A stretch of 64,000 nucleotides of DNA, taken from positions 806,001-870,000 of the forward strand of contig NZ_LT960612.1 in the NCBI RefSeq assembly GCF_900233005.1, given 5' to 3'. How positions within the stretch are numbered: position 1 is the stretch's first letter; the number at the start of each line of letters is the position of its first letter. The position numbers were made by a program, and so were the translations under genes. Shown one piece after another: positions 1 to 7,915 of the stretch. Under the pieces are notes generated by a model, which saw nothing but the letters and a program-made list of their open reading frames with translations, was not told where the DNA came from and searched no databases. The stretch comes from Vibrio tapetis subsp. tapetis. GTDB taxonomy: Bacteria; Pseudomonadota; Gammaproteobacteria; Enterobacterales; Vibrionaceae.

Positions 1-1012
1 GCTTCTACCACCAGTAGCGGTATTAGAAAAGTATGCAACAACTGAAGTTGCCGCTTCTACTACGTTTGAAGCTCGTCAGGCCATTCACAATATCTTAGAA
101 GATAAAGATGACCGCCTATTGGTTATCGTTGGCCCATGTTCAATTCACGATACTGAGGCTGCACTGGAATACGGTAAAAAGCTCAAAGTGTTACGTGATG
201 AATTGGGTGATAAGTTAGAAATCGTCATGCGTGTTTATTTTGAGAAGCCGCGCACAACTGTTGGTTGGAAAGGGCTGATCAACGACCCTTATTTAAATGA
301 TACTTACAAGCTAAACGATGGTCTGCGTATTGGTCGTAAGTTGTTGTTAGACTTGACAGATATGGGCATGCCAACGGCAAGTGAATTTTTAGATATGATC
401 ACGCCTCAGTATGTGGGTGATTTGATTAGCTGGGGTGCTATCGGTGCACGTACGACTGAATCTCAAGTTCACCGTGAACTGTCTTCTGGTCTGTCTTGCC
501 CTGTTGGTTTTAAAAATGGTACAGACGGTAACATTAAGATAGCGTCAGATGCTATTCGTAGTGCTGGTGCTTCCCACCACTTTTTGTCGGTTACTAAGTA
601 CGGTCACTCTGCAATCATAGAGACCGCTGGCAACCCAGACTGCCACATTATTTTACGTGGTGGTAAAGAGCCAAACTACAGTGCTGAACACGTTGCTTCT
701 ATTAAAGATGAACTACAAGCGTCGGGCTTGCCACAAAAAGTGATGATTGATTTTAGCCATGCAAATAGCTCTAAACAATACAAGCGTCAAATGGTGGTAG
801 CGGAAGACGTTTCTGCACAATTAGCCGCTGGTGAGCAAGCCATTTTTGGCGTGATGATTGAATCACACATTGTTGAAGGTCGTCAGGATTTGGTTGATGG
901 CAATGCGCCAACTTATGGTCAGTCTATTACCGATGCGTGTATTGGTTGGGATGATACTGAAGTGGTATTGCGTCAACTTGCAAGTGCGGTTGAAGCACGC
1001 CGCAACGCGTAA
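1..1012 (+). CDS. aroG: 3-deoxy-7-phosphoheptulonate (DAHP) synthase, AroG-type, 5' end outside window
   Basis: Class I DAHP synthase, which condenses phosphoenolpyruvate and erythrose 4-phosphate in the first step of the shikimate pathway (cytoplasm). The reading frame is open from base 2, giving 336 visible residues, so about 15-20 N-terminal residues lie upstream of the window. The sequence follows E. coli AroG closely: LLPPV near the visible start, GPCSIHD, the phosphate-binding segment RTTVGWKG, GARTTESQVHRE and GFKNGTDG. The four metal ligands are recognisable as the Cys of GPCS, the His of DFSHANSS, the Glu of MIESH and the Asp of TDACIGW. Overall similarity favours AroG (Phe-sensitive) over AroF or AroH, but feedback specificity is an inference. 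A strong terminator follows, so it is the last gene of its unit. Confidence 0.95.
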   Translation, partial: LLPPVAVLEKYATTEVAASTTFEARQAIHNILEDKDDRLLVIVGPCSIHDTEAALEYGKKLKVLRDELGDKLEIVMRVYFEKPRTTVGWKGLINDPYLNDTYKLNDGLRIGRKLLLDLTDMGMPTASEFLDMITPQYVGDLISWGAIGARTTESQVHRELSSGLSCPVGFKNGTDGNIKIASDAIRSAGASHHFLSVTKYGHSAIIETAGNPDCHIILRGGKEPNYSAEHVASIKDELQASGLPQKVMIDFSHANSSKQYKRQMVVAEDVSAQLAAGEQAIFGVMIESHIVEGRQDLVDGNAPTYGQSITDACIGWDDTEVVLRQLASAVEARRNA

Positions 1013-1070
1013 TTAGCGAAGATATTGTCGCATACGGAGCATCAGGACTCTGATGAATGTGTTAAATGAA

Positions 1071-1097
1071 GAGTAGCGTATTCGCTGCTCTTTTTTT
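1071..1097 (+). terminator. Rho-independent terminator after aroG
   Basis: Arms GAGTAGCG (1071-1078) and CGCTGCTC (1083-1090), 8 bp with one G-T pair and a 4-nt loop, followed by seven T. It ends the aroG transcript. Confidence 0.85.
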
Positions 1098-1165
1098 ATG
1101 TCTATTGATCTGCGGCTGTCACTGTTACTGAGCGACTAGAGCTTACGGTTTTTTCTTTTATTCGA

Positions 1166-1193
1166 CAAAAAGCCAGCGCATTAGCACTGGCTT
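1166..1193 (-). terminator. Terminator of the outer-membrane protein gene
   Basis: On the minus strand the arms AAGCCAG and CTGGCTT close a stem with one internal mismatch and are followed by five T. It lies just past the stop codon at 1218. Confidence 0.7.
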
Positions 1194-1217
1194 GCATTCG
1201 CAGAGTGTTCTTAAGAC

Positions 1218-1931
1218 TTAGAAGTAGTAAGAAACACCCGCTTTGATTTGGTTGTCGTCTGACTTCTGACCCATAACGTGAGTTGAAGTGTGAGCGACTT
1301 TGATGTCACCCCACCACAGACCATTATTAGAAAGAGGTTGGCCGTATGAAAGCTCAAACTTCTTAATCGTCATTTTGTCGTTAACGTTAGTGTATTGAGG
1401 TTGAATCATCAGGTATTTACCTGCGTCATCTAGGTATACAGAAGCGATGAGGTTTGCTTGGTAACCCGTTTCAGATGCGTTGTCTTTGCTCAATGTTACG
1501 TGAGCAAGATTTGGGAAGATAGCTAACCAATCTAGCCCTGTTTCAACTTTTGCGATTGCGCCGATGGCCACAAGATCAAAATCACCGGTATGGTTTTTGA
1601 TGTAATCAACAGAAACACCCACTTTAGAGATGACGTTCCACTCAACGTCTTGCGTACCGAATAAACGTGCACGGGTACTATTCGCAGTATCTTCGTGATC
1701 TTCTGCTTGTTGGTAAGAGCGAGAGTGCTCTAACAAACCAAGGTAGTTGAATTTTTCAGTCAGGTTACCAGCGATACCACCTGTAAGGGTGTAATCTTTG
1801 TTGCCCGCTTGGCCCCAAAGGAAAGTATTCGTTTGCGTGACATCTGCCGGATCAATTTGGGTTTCTTCTGCCATTACTAGGTTAGGAGCAAGAGCGAATG
1901 TTAAGCCTGTCGCTAAAAGTAGCTTTTTCAT
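1218..1931 (-). CDS. Outer-membrane beta-barrel protein, function unknown
   Basis: 237 residues with a clear signal peptide (MKKLLLATGLTFALAP, cleavage after NLVMA). The mature part alternates hydrophobic and polar residues in short strands and ends in ...AGVSYYF. A C-terminal aromatic residue is the usual BAM recognition signal, so this is very likely an integral outer-membrane barrel of about 10-12 strands. There are no catalytic motifs and I do not recognise a named porin family. It has its own terminator and stands alone between aroG and a dsbA-like gene on the same strand. Substrate and role are unknown. Confidence 0.75.
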   Translation of the reverse strand: MKKLLLATGLTFALAPNLVMAEETQIDPADVTQTNTFLWGQAGNKDYTLTGGIAGNLTEKFNYLGLLEHSRSYQQAEDHEDTANSTRARLFGTQDVEWNVISKVGVSVDYIKNHTGDFDLVAIGAIAKVETGLDWLAIFPNLAHVTLSKDNASETGYQANLIASVYLDDAGKYLMIQPQYTNVNDKMTIKKFELSYGQPLSNNGLWWGDIKVAHTSTHVMGQKSDDNQIKAGVSYYF

Positions 1932-2018
1932 ATCGATAATCTCTATTACTGTATAGTTGATGGTAACGAGATTATATCCCGCATAGTTTCATATTAAACC
2001 ATATTTATTATGGGGATT

Positions 2019-2045
2019 AAAAAACCTCTCAATTTTGAGAGGTTT
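2019..2045 (-). terminator. Terminator of the DsbA-like gene
   Basis: Perfect 10-bp stem (2023-2032 with 2035-2044) and a short loop. On the minus strand it is followed by a T run (the A run at 2019-2024). Confidence 0.85.
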
Positions 2046-2074
2046 GGCATGTTGATGCGATGACGAAAAAATAT

Positions 2075-2707
2075 TTAGGCTGCTTCTGTTAGCTTCTTGT
2101 TGACAAGATTTTCAACTAAGTCCTTATATTCTTGGAAAGAAGTCACACGTTTAGGCAATACCTGATATTGATTTCCAATGATGACAGCTGGCACTGCATT
2201 GATTTTCATTCGTTCAATGTCATTCATGTATTCATGCAATTTGTCATTGGTTTCTTTCGCCATAAATTGCTTCTGAAATTCAAGTGGCTCGATGTCTAAC
2301 TCTTTGGCTAGAAGCTCAGTTAGTGTGTTCATACACTGAGGCGCTTCATTCGCTTTTAATGCGTCGAAAAGAACTTGTGTATATTCTTTATCTTTATTGC
2401 ATGATTCAGCGACAGCAAACCCTTTAGTGTAAAGAATGTCCAGTTTATCGTTAGGGCTGAATACAGGGACTTTCTTGACGCATACATCCTTTGGCAGTTG
2501 TTGCGCGATTTCTGCATAAACAGAGTCCATCGTAGCGCAATGCCAACAGCGAAAACTGAAGTACACTCGAACGTCGTTATCTTGCTGTACATTAGCCGTT
2601 ACAACTTGAAAGTCAGTGCCTTCTTTTAAATCCAAAGCCAAAGCAGGTGTGCTAAAAGCAAAAGACAGCAAAGCAATAGATACGAAAGATTTGGTTTTAT
2701 TTAGCAT
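2075..2707 (-). CDS. Periplasmic DsbA-like thiol:disulfide oxidoreductase
   Basis: 210 residues. A signal peptide ends at TPALA before LDLKEG, so the protein is periplasmic. The thioredoxin-fold active site is CWHC in the segment FRCWHCATM (about residues 53-61), where classical DsbA has CPHC. A helical insertion follows, and the cis-proline loop appears as NAVPAVIIG. It should form or shuffle disulfides in secreted proteins. The dipeptide WH between the cysteines suggests a redox potential different from DsbA's, but that is inference. It is monocistronic with a strong terminator. A MarR-type regulator lies upstream on the same strand with its own terminator between. Confidence 0.85.
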   Translation of the reverse strand: MLNKTKSFVSIALLSFAFSTPALALDLKEGTDFQVVTANVQQDNDVRVYFSFRCWHCATMDSVYAEIAQQLPKDVCVKKVPVFSPNDKLDILYTKGFAVAESCNKDKEYTQVLFDALKANEAPQCMNTLTELLAKELDIEPLEFQKQFMAKETNDKLHEYMNDIERMKINAVPAVIIGNQYQVLPKRVTSFQEYKDLVENLVNKKLTEAA

Positions 2708-2824
2708 GTTTTCTACACAAAAGGTTAAGAAGTTGAGGGAATATTATTGTTAAATTGGCTTGATGTCAAATCATTTATGGGGTGAGTGAATGCTTTCATT
2801 TAACTTATTGCTTTTTATGATAAT

Positions 2825-2848
2825 AAAAAACCGCCAATAGGCGGTTTT
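2825..2848 (-). terminator. Terminator of the marR-type gene
   Basis: Arms AACCGCC and GGCGGTT around a 4-nt loop. On the minus strand the stem is followed by six T. Confidence 0.8.
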
Positions 2849-2872
2849 CATAATAGAGTCTTTTGGGGGCTA

Positions 2873-3340
2873 TTAATCATCGCAGTCGTAATATTCTGGA
2901 TTGTAGCGAAGTACCATGCCTCTCATTGCATTAAATACAATGTCTCTGTGCTCGGTTGGAACATGACTAACCGCATCTTCCAACTCTTGGTTGATGATGA
3001 CAGACAGTTCGTCGTGAATTTTTTTGCCTTTTAGTGTTAAGAAAATTTTCTTAGCATTTTTATGTGTTGGATCTGGTGTTGAAGCAATATATTCATTCTT
3101 TTCAGCGTGGCGAATAAGACTCGTCATCGTGCCTTTACTTCTCAATAGGCGCTCAGCTAGTACGCTTGGGCGTAAGCCGTCTTCCCAGTCTAATTCCATG
3201 AGGACTAGCAATTGTTCTACGTTAATTTCTTTATGCAGCTTTTGGATTTCCAATTGAATACGGTTTTGCATTTGACGAGTTGCAATCCAGCTGATACCCG
3301 CAGTAGTTTGATAGGGTTTAAGAACATTTTTATCCGACAC
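2873..3340 (-). CDS. MarR-family winged-helix transcriptional regulator
   Basis: 155 residues, the usual MarR size. The central winged helix runs from about residue 42 (VEQLLVLMELDWEDG) through the recognition segment RPSVLAERLLRSKGTMTSLIRHAEK to the wing (YIASTPDPTHKNAKKIFLTLKGK), flanked by dimerisation helices. It is divergent from the C45-type hydrolase gene. A triplet of TCATAA/TTATGA half-sites sits 20-43 bp upstream of its start codon, a likely operator for autoregulation and possibly for the divergent gene. The ligand is unknown. Confidence 0.88.
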   Translation of the reverse strand: MSDKNVLKPYQTTAGISWIATRQMQNRIQLEIQKLHKEINVEQLLVLMELDWEDGLRPSVLAERLLRSKGTMTSLIRHAEKNEYIASTPDPTHKNAKKIFLTLKGKKIHDELSVIINQELEDAVSHVPTEHRDIVFNAMRGMVLRYNPEYYDCDD

Positions 3341-3646
3341 GAGTTAATTCCTTAATCTATTCATAATCTTTATGAGGTCATAATAACCATAAGATAGTTC
3401 GAAGTGAAAGTTGTTTCGGTGACTTTTTTGAAGTATTTCCAACACTTATCTGTAAGGAATTATATTAAACGTTGGCATTTTTTCATGAGTATGTGTTTTT
3501 ACCTTATGATCCTTTTCATGCAATTGTTTAAAATTGAATTAGTTGAGTCATTGAAAAAGAACTCTTGTGATCTCGGTCAATTTACATTCATAAATCTCAG
3601 GCGTAGTATTACTTTATTGTTCAATATTAAATCAATTGGTGGAAGA
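3341..3646. other. Divergent intergenic region between marR-type gene and C45 hydrolase gene
   Basis: About 300 bp of AT-rich DNA with no convincing gene. The hydrolase reading frame is open back to 3404, but that stretch is AT-rich, lacks a ribosome-binding site and would put an extra hydrophobic segment before a perfect signal peptide. It is treated as leader. Apart from the half-sites at 3361-3383 I see no structured element. Confidence 0.6.
3361..3383. promoter_or_regulatory. Candidate MarR operator: three alternating 6-bp half-sites
   Basis: TCATAA (3361-3366), TTATGA (3370-3375) and TCATAA (3378-3383) form two overlapping perfect dyads, spaced by TCT and GG. They lie just upstream of the marR-type start codon. 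A role as operator is inferred from position and symmetry. Confidence 0.45.
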
Positions 3647-4873
3647 ATGAAAAAATCTCTTATATACACTGCGTTGTTATCTCTGTTTTCACTTCAAGCT
3701 AGTGCAAAGTTAATTCAACACACCGAGCAAATCGCTGAAGTGCAGTTCAATGGTTCGTCTTACGAACTCGGGCAACACGTTGCGGATGTGGCCGGCGCTC
3801 AAATCTTAGATAGTATTGACCGATTCAATAATATGTTAGGTGTCATGTTACCTGGCCTTAATGTTGTTTCTATTTCTAAAAGCTTTGAAAGCAAAGATGT
3901 GTTCACAAAGCTTGAAAAAAGTAGCCCAGATGCAGCCGCTTACATCAAAGGATTGGCGAAAGGTTTAAATCGGACTCCTGAGTTACTGTTATCCGTTGCT
4001 ATGTCTGATGAGGCTATTTTGGAAAGTCAAAGCAATGGCGGTATGGGCTTCCTACAAGCGGATGTTGATTCAAGTGCTCCTGCGAGGTGCACTGTAATGG
4101 CGAAGTCTGATCAACAAGGATCGGCTTGGGGGGCGGCTAACTTCGATTACATGGGCATTAATTACACCGGCCTTATCGTCTTACATCATACCGATACTGA
4201 TGGCAAAACACGTGTTATTCAAACTTGGGCTGGCTTGATCCCTTATGGCGGTATTTCTAAGGGTGGACAGATGGTGTTGATGAATACTCTGGCCAGTGAT
4301 GGTACGGCTCGTGAAAAAGATAAGGGTGAGATCATCAGTGACCATGCCACGCCTTCTTTTTACTTATCTTGGGATGCTTACAATATTGAGCAACCAAAAC
4401 AAGTGATTGATATGGTGAAAAATCATGATGGCTACACGGCATTCTTTTCTTACATCGTGGCGGATGGTAACAACGAAGTCGTGAACATTGAGAATGGTTA
4501 TAAAGGTGCCGTTCGAACCTCTACCGGCCCGTGGAAAGCCCACGCTAACCATTCAACCTATCAACAAGAAACGTTTGTTGATGAGTCATTTGCCGCTCAC
4601 TCTCTGACACGTCAAGCCGCAGCGGACAAGTTTATGCCTAGCGCTACGGGTGAGATGGCTGAAGCTCAAAATTTTCTTGGCACAAAACCACTTTGGAAAG
4701 GTCGTGGTGAGTTGATGGGAACAGTAACGTCGACTTACATGAACTGGACGCCAACAGAAACGACCATGTACATTCAGACTGATAAGTCTGGTGATGGTGA
4801 GCGCACGGTTGTGATTAACAACCACTTTGTTGTAAAAGACGAAAGTGAGTCTTACGCTGACATCAGTTCGTAA
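3647..4873 (+). CDS. Secreted C45-type (acyltransferase/hydrolase) Ntn hydrolase
   Basis: 408 residues from the ATG at 3647, which has the purine-rich GGTGGAAGA just upstream and starts a good signal peptide (cleavage after LQASA). Ntn hydrolases of the C45/choloylglycine group cut or transfer acyl groups on linear amide bonds after autocatalytic cleavage that exposes an N-terminal Cys. The candidate nucleophile is Cys148 in PARCTVMA. It is followed by the family pattern of a second strand (GSAWGAANFDYMG) and a PYGGISKGGQMVLMN segment. The substrate is unknown; quorum-signal or beta-lactam acylase-like activity is possible but unproven. Its original terminator has been split by the IS that follows. 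Confidence 0.7.
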   Translation: MKKSLIYTALLSLFSLQASAKLIQHTEQIAEVQFNGSSYELGQHVADVAGAQILDSIDRFNNMLGVMLPGLNVVSISKSFESKDVFTKLEKSSPDAAAYIKGLAKGLNRTPELLLSVAMSDEAILESQSNGGMGFLQADVDSSAPARCTVMAKSDQQGSAWGAANFDYMGINYTGLIVLHHTDTDGKTRVIQTWAGLIPYGGISKGGQMVLMNTLASDGTAREKDKGEIISDHATPSFYLSWDAYNIEQPKQVIDMVKNHDGYTAFFSYIVADGNNEVVNIENGYKGAVRTSTGPWKAHANHSTYQQETFVDESFAAHSLTRQAAADKFMPSATGEMAEAQNFLGTKPLWKGRGELMGTVTSTYMNWTPTETTMYIQTDKSGDGERTVVINNHFVVKDESESYADISS

Positions 4874-4900
4874 TAGCAACAGGCTATACTGTTTGAGCCT

Positions 4901-4912
4901 AGCGAATTTGCT
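4901..4912. repeat. Target-site duplication, left copy
   Basis: The 12-bp AGCGAATTTGCT here is repeated exactly at 6329-6340, on the two outer borders of the IS. A 10-12 bp duplication is normal for IS4-family elements. Confidence 0.9.
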
Positions 4913-4958
4913 TAATGCCGATCGTTTAGCTACTTGAACGATCCTCCAGAGGCCTCAT

Positions 4959-4992
4959 AATCGGTCGTAACGTAAGTTACGGCCGATTTTTT
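4959..4992 (+). terminator. Terminator-like hairpin immediately before the transposase start codon
   Basis: A 13-bp stem (4959-4971 with 4976-4988, one G-T pair) with a 4-nt loop and a run of six T that abuts the ATG at 4993. It probably stops transcription entering from the upstream gene and hides translation initiation, as described for hairpins near the ends of some IS elements. That role is inferred here. Confidence 0.6.
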
Positions 4993-6315
4993 ATGTCTGA
5001 GTTTTCAAAAGAGTTACAGGTTACCGCAGAGTTTTGCCACGAACGTCCAATCGATGTGTTTAATAAACACATTCCTTGGGAATGGGTTGAAGAAGCTGTT
5101 CAACAAACTGGACGAGTATCGCTCAGAAAGCGACGCCTCCCCGCAGAGCAAGCTGTTTGGTTAGTATTAGGGATTGGGCTCCAACGTAATCGCTCCATTC
5201 AAGATGTCTGCGACAAGTTGGAGTTAGCATTCCCTGATGTAGATGGTGAACTCACACCTATGGCAACAAGCAGTATTATCAAGGGGAAAGAACGCCTCGG
5301 CGATAAACCTATGCGTTACTTATTTAAAACTACAGCCCAACAGTGGGAGCAACAATCAGACTTTGACGAAGTTTGTGGCTTAAAGCTTCTTAGTGTCGAT
5401 GGAACGTATTTCAAAACTCACAATACCGAAGAAAATCAGCATTTTGGGTTTGCTCAAAAAGGTGCATCATTTCCAAGCGTGTTGGCAGTAACATTAATGT
5501 CTACACGTAGCCACCTTGTGTCCGATGCTGCTTTTGGACCAGTAACAAACAGTGAAATATCATATGCCCAACAACTTGTGGGGTCAGCACCAGATGACTC
5601 ATTAACACTTTTTGATAGAGGGTTCACTTCTGCGGAGTTATTTACCAGCTGGCAGGGTGCTAGCAGTAACAGCCACTGGTTAACACCAATCAAAACCAAA
5701 ATGCGCTATGACATAATCGAGAGTTATACTGATTATGATCATCTCATTGAGATGCCTGTTTCACCACAAGCTCAAAAGCAGACTCCCTATCTTGGCAAGA
5801 GATGGCAAGCACGCCTTATTCTAATTCCAACCCCTAAAGGTGAAATCAAAGGCTTCATTACTTCGTGCTTATGCCCTGAGCGCTATCTGTTTGATGACTT
5901 AGTTAAAGTGTATTGGGAGCGTTGGGAAATCGAACGCAGTTACGGCGAACTAAAGCAGTATCAGTTACAAAACAAACCAACATTACGAAGTAAGAAAAAA
6001 GTCGGGATATATCAGGAGCTATGGGGAATATTAACCAGCTATAACATCGTGAGGCTGGAAATGGCTGAGATGGCTAAACAACATGAAGTTGAGCCTCTAC
6101 GGATCAGCTTCATTAATGCCTTATTTTTGATTATGGATGAGATGATTTGGGCGAGCGACACTCGAAGTCCAGGAGCGATACCAAAAAACTTAAAAGCTCT
6201 CAGGGACAATGGGAAGCGGCTTATTCTCCCCAAGAAACGGAAAAGGAAACCATACCCCAGAGCGGTTTTAAAAAAGCCAGCCCGATACCCCAATAAACAT
6301 GCCACTCGCTCTTAA
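4993..6315 (+). CDS. IS4-family DDE transposase
   Basis: 440 residues, intact. The N-terminal IS4 domain (about 1-110) is followed by the DDE catalytic core. The first Asp is in LLSVDGTYF and the second in LTLFDRGFT. The IS4 signature Y-(2)-R-(3)-E-(6)-K is perfect in YWERWEIERSYGELK and supplies the catalytic Glu. The basic tail (KKRKRKP) may bind DNA. The start codon directly follows a terminator-like T run and has no Shine-Dalgarno sequence, which fits low expression. The stop codon lies inside the palindrome that forms the right end of the element. Confidence 0.95.
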   Translation: MSEFSKELQVTAEFCHERPIDVFNKHIPWEWVEEAVQQTGRVSLRKRRLPAEQAVWLVLGIGLQRNRSIQDVCDKLELAFPDVDGELTPMATSSIIKGKERLGDKPMRYLFKTTAQQWEQQSDFDEVCGLKLLSVDGTYFKTHNTEENQHFGFAQKGASFPSVLAVTLMSTRSHLVSDAAFGPVTNSEISYAQQLVGSAPDDSLTLFDRGFTSAELFTSWQGASSNSHWLTPIKTKMRYDIIESYTDYDHLIEMPVSPQAQKQTPYLGKRWQARLILIPTPKGEIKGFITSCLCPERYLFDDLVKVYWERWEIERSYGELKQYQLQNKPTLRSKKKVGIYQELWGILTSYNIVRLEMAEMAKQHEVEPLRISFINALFLIMDEMIWASDTRSPGAIPKNLKALRDNGKRLILPKKRKRKPYPRAVLKKPARYPNKHATRS

Positions 6316-6324
6316 GCGAGTGGC
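6301..6324. repeat. Perfect 10-bp inverted repeat at the right end of the IS
   Basis: GCCACTCGCT and AGCGAGTGGC around CTTA. It contains the transposase stop codon and overlaps the right terminal repeat. It may act in transposase recognition or as an outward-reading hairpin. Confidence 0.7.
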
Positions 6325-6328
6325 ATTA

Positions 6329-6340
6329 AGCGAATTTGCT
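6329..6340. repeat. Target-site duplication, right copy
   Basis: Exact second copy of the 12-bp sequence at 4901-4912. It is followed by GGGCTTTTTT, the second half of the disrupted terminator. Confidence 0.9.
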
Positions 6341-6527
6341 GGGCTTTTTTCTGTCTCGATATCGGAGTTAGGTCGTTGAGTGTTCAGAAAAGCAATTTAC
6401 CGTATAGAGGTTTGACCTGATCGTTCTACGGTCTTAAACGAACGCTTTTGCTTGCCTTATGCAAGTGGTTGAGTTATTAAGGGGTAAATGTCGTTCATGT
6501 GAAACCATAACAAATTGGAGTTGGCTT

Positions 6528-6827
6528 GTGATTAGTAAACGATTTTTTAAAACAAAAGATGAAGTAGAAGTAACTTTTGTCCTTGATGTAGAAAAAGCCT
6601 CATCGGTGGCTTTGGTTGCTGATTTCCTGGACTGGGAAGCTCAGCCAATGAAGCTGAATAAGAAAGATAAGGCGTTTAAATTTAAAACTCGCCTGCCTAA
6701 AGGGAAAGAGTTTGAGTTTCGTTATCTTGTGAATGAATCTGAGTGGGTTAACGATGCGCACGCAGACCGCTATGTGCCTAATTCATTTGGACAAGATAAC
6801 GGTTTGATTTCTACTACTCAAGCATAG
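6528..6827 (+). CDS. Small CBM48 / glycogen-branching-enzyme N-domain-like protein
   Basis: 99 residues from the GTG at 6528. This start is chosen because GGAG (6517-6520) lies at the right distance and the homologous fold begins directly after it; the frame is open further upstream but without a ribosome-binding site. The sequence has the early-set (isoamylase N-terminal, CBM48) pattern: VTFVLDVEKASSVALVADFL-DW, MKLNKKDKAFKFKTRLPKGKEFEFRY, and VNDAHADRYVPNSFG. Such domains bind alpha-glucans when attached to enzymes. Here the domain stands alone and probably acts as a glycogen-binding or regulatory protein, an inference. A terminator follows. Confidence 0.75.
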   Translation: MISKRFFKTKDEVEVTFVLDVEKASSVALVADFLDWEAQPMKLNKKDKAFKFKTRLPKGKEFEFRYLVNESEWVNDAHADRYVPNSFGQDNGLISTTQA

Positions 6828-6851
6828 TGCTTTTTGTGGTGAGTTTTTGTT

Positions 6852-6878
6852 AGCGCTACTCATTAGTAGCGCTTTTTC
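6852..6878 (+). terminator. Terminator after the CBM48-like gene
   Basis: Perfect 9-bp stem AGCGCTACT/AGTAGCGCT with a 4-nt loop and a short T run. Confidence 0.8.
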
Positions 6879-6933
6879 ATTCTTATCTTAATGGCTTTTA
6901 GTCTTGACGCTTTGTTTGCTTTTTCTCCTAAAT

Positions 6934-7815
6934 TTAGCTCGATGATGACAACCGCTGTTTTAAGTAATTGATAAACAGTTTGGTTCTCGTATGCTCGTAA
7001 TCTAATTTAGGGTAGTAGGCATATACGGTTGTTGTATCTGCAGTAATGTTTGGTAGGACTTGAACGAGTTCGTTAGCATCTAACATATCTTGTATCATCA
7101 TGCGGCTAGCGATGAGAACACCCATTCCCGCTTTTGCACCATAAAATAACGCCTCAGGATTCGTGGTAACGAAGTTTCCTCCTAAGGTTACTCGTTGCCC
7201 TGTAGAAAGCTGGATGTCTTTTTCTAGCCTCTCCCCCCATACCAAAACATTATGTAACTTCAAATCAGAGACAGATTGAGGAGAGCCATGGGTCGCTAGA
7301 TAACCCGGCGAAGCAAACAGTTCCGCTTTATGCTCAAACAGAGGTGTGGCTTTAAAGCTTAGTGAGTTCATCTGTTCGATTTCTCTGCTGATAAATAGAT
7401 CCAAACTGAGTTCAGGTAGTTGGCCCGAGATCGTGGTCGTCAGTTGGACTTTGATCTCGGGATACTGGCGTAGGAAATCATCTAAATAGCGGACAATAAA
7501 TTTGGAGCCAACGGCCAGCGTAGCGCCTATTTTTAGTACGCCAGCAGGGGTTTGATTAACGGAACGAGTTTCGTCGATGACAGACTGCCATTGTTCCATT
7601 TGCACGCAGGATCGCTCGTAGAATAATGCGCCAGCTTCCGTTAAGTTGATGGATCGGGTTGTGCGCTTAAGTAATTGAACGCCAACACGCTCTTCTAGCC
7701 AGTGTATTCTCTTACTGACTGCCGAACTCGTGGTATTGAGCCTGCGGGCTGCGCTGCTGAAGCTCCCTTCATCGACTACTCGAATATAACTGCGTATTGC
7801 TTCGTTCCAATCCAT
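6934..7815 (-). CDS. LysR-family transcriptional regulator
   Basis: 293 residues. The N-terminal winged helix (about residues 1-60: FVDEGSFSSAARRLN-like start, TSSAVSKRIHWLEERVGVQLLKRTTR) is followed by a LysR substrate-binding domain (about 88-290). It is divergently arranged with an MFS exporter gene whose start lies about 100 bp away, so by the usual LysR logic it probably controls that gene and itself from the shared intergenic region. The inducer is unknown. It resembles the large LTTR group with the RTTRSINLTEAG signature. Confidence 0.92.
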   Translation of the reverse strand: MDWNEAIRSYIRVVDEGSFSSAARRLNTTSSAVSKRIHWLEERVGVQLLKRTTRSINLTEAGALFYERSCVQMEQWQSVIDETRSVNQTPAGVLKIGATLAVGSKFIVRYLDDFLRQYPEIKVQLTTTISGQLPELSLDLFISREIEQMNSLSFKATPLFEHKAELFASPGYLATHGSPQSVSDLKLHNVLVWGERLEKDIQLSTGQRVTLGGNFVTTNPEALFYGAKAGMGVLIASRMMIQDMLDANELVQVLPNITADTTTVYAYYPKLDYEHTRTKLFINYLKQRLSSSS

Positions 7816-7915
7816 AATCCCCCCATACTCTTGTTATTATTTATTCCCCACAGGACTTAATCTATTTCCTATTTGGCTAATTATCAATTGCTATGACTAA
7901 ATGTACACTAGATGC

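Larger units (their letters stand above)
4913..6328 (+). mobile_element. Complete IS4-family insertion sequence, 1416 bp
   Basis: The ends are TAATGCC (4913-4919) and GGCATTA (6322-6328), extending to an imperfect inverted repeat of about 18 bp, with a 12-bp direct repeat of target DNA outside. It holds one intact transposase gene. The termini and the duplication are exact, which suggests recent insertion and a potentially active element. With the IS and one target copy removed, the flanks join into AGCCTAGC-GAATTT-GCTGGGCT plus six T. This is a Rho-independent terminator, so the element has landed in a terminator loop. Confidence 0.92.

Noticed and set aside
3404..3646. Upstream extension of the C45 hydrolase frame
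   Set aside because: AT-rich, no ribosome-binding site, and it would place 81 residues before a perfect signal peptide. The start at 3647 is better supported.
4896..6344. Longer IS boundaries including AGCC...GGCT as terminal inverted repeats
   Set aside because: These bases belong to the split terminator. The exact 12-bp direct repeat AGCGAATTTGCT places the IS ends at TAATGCC/GGCATTA.
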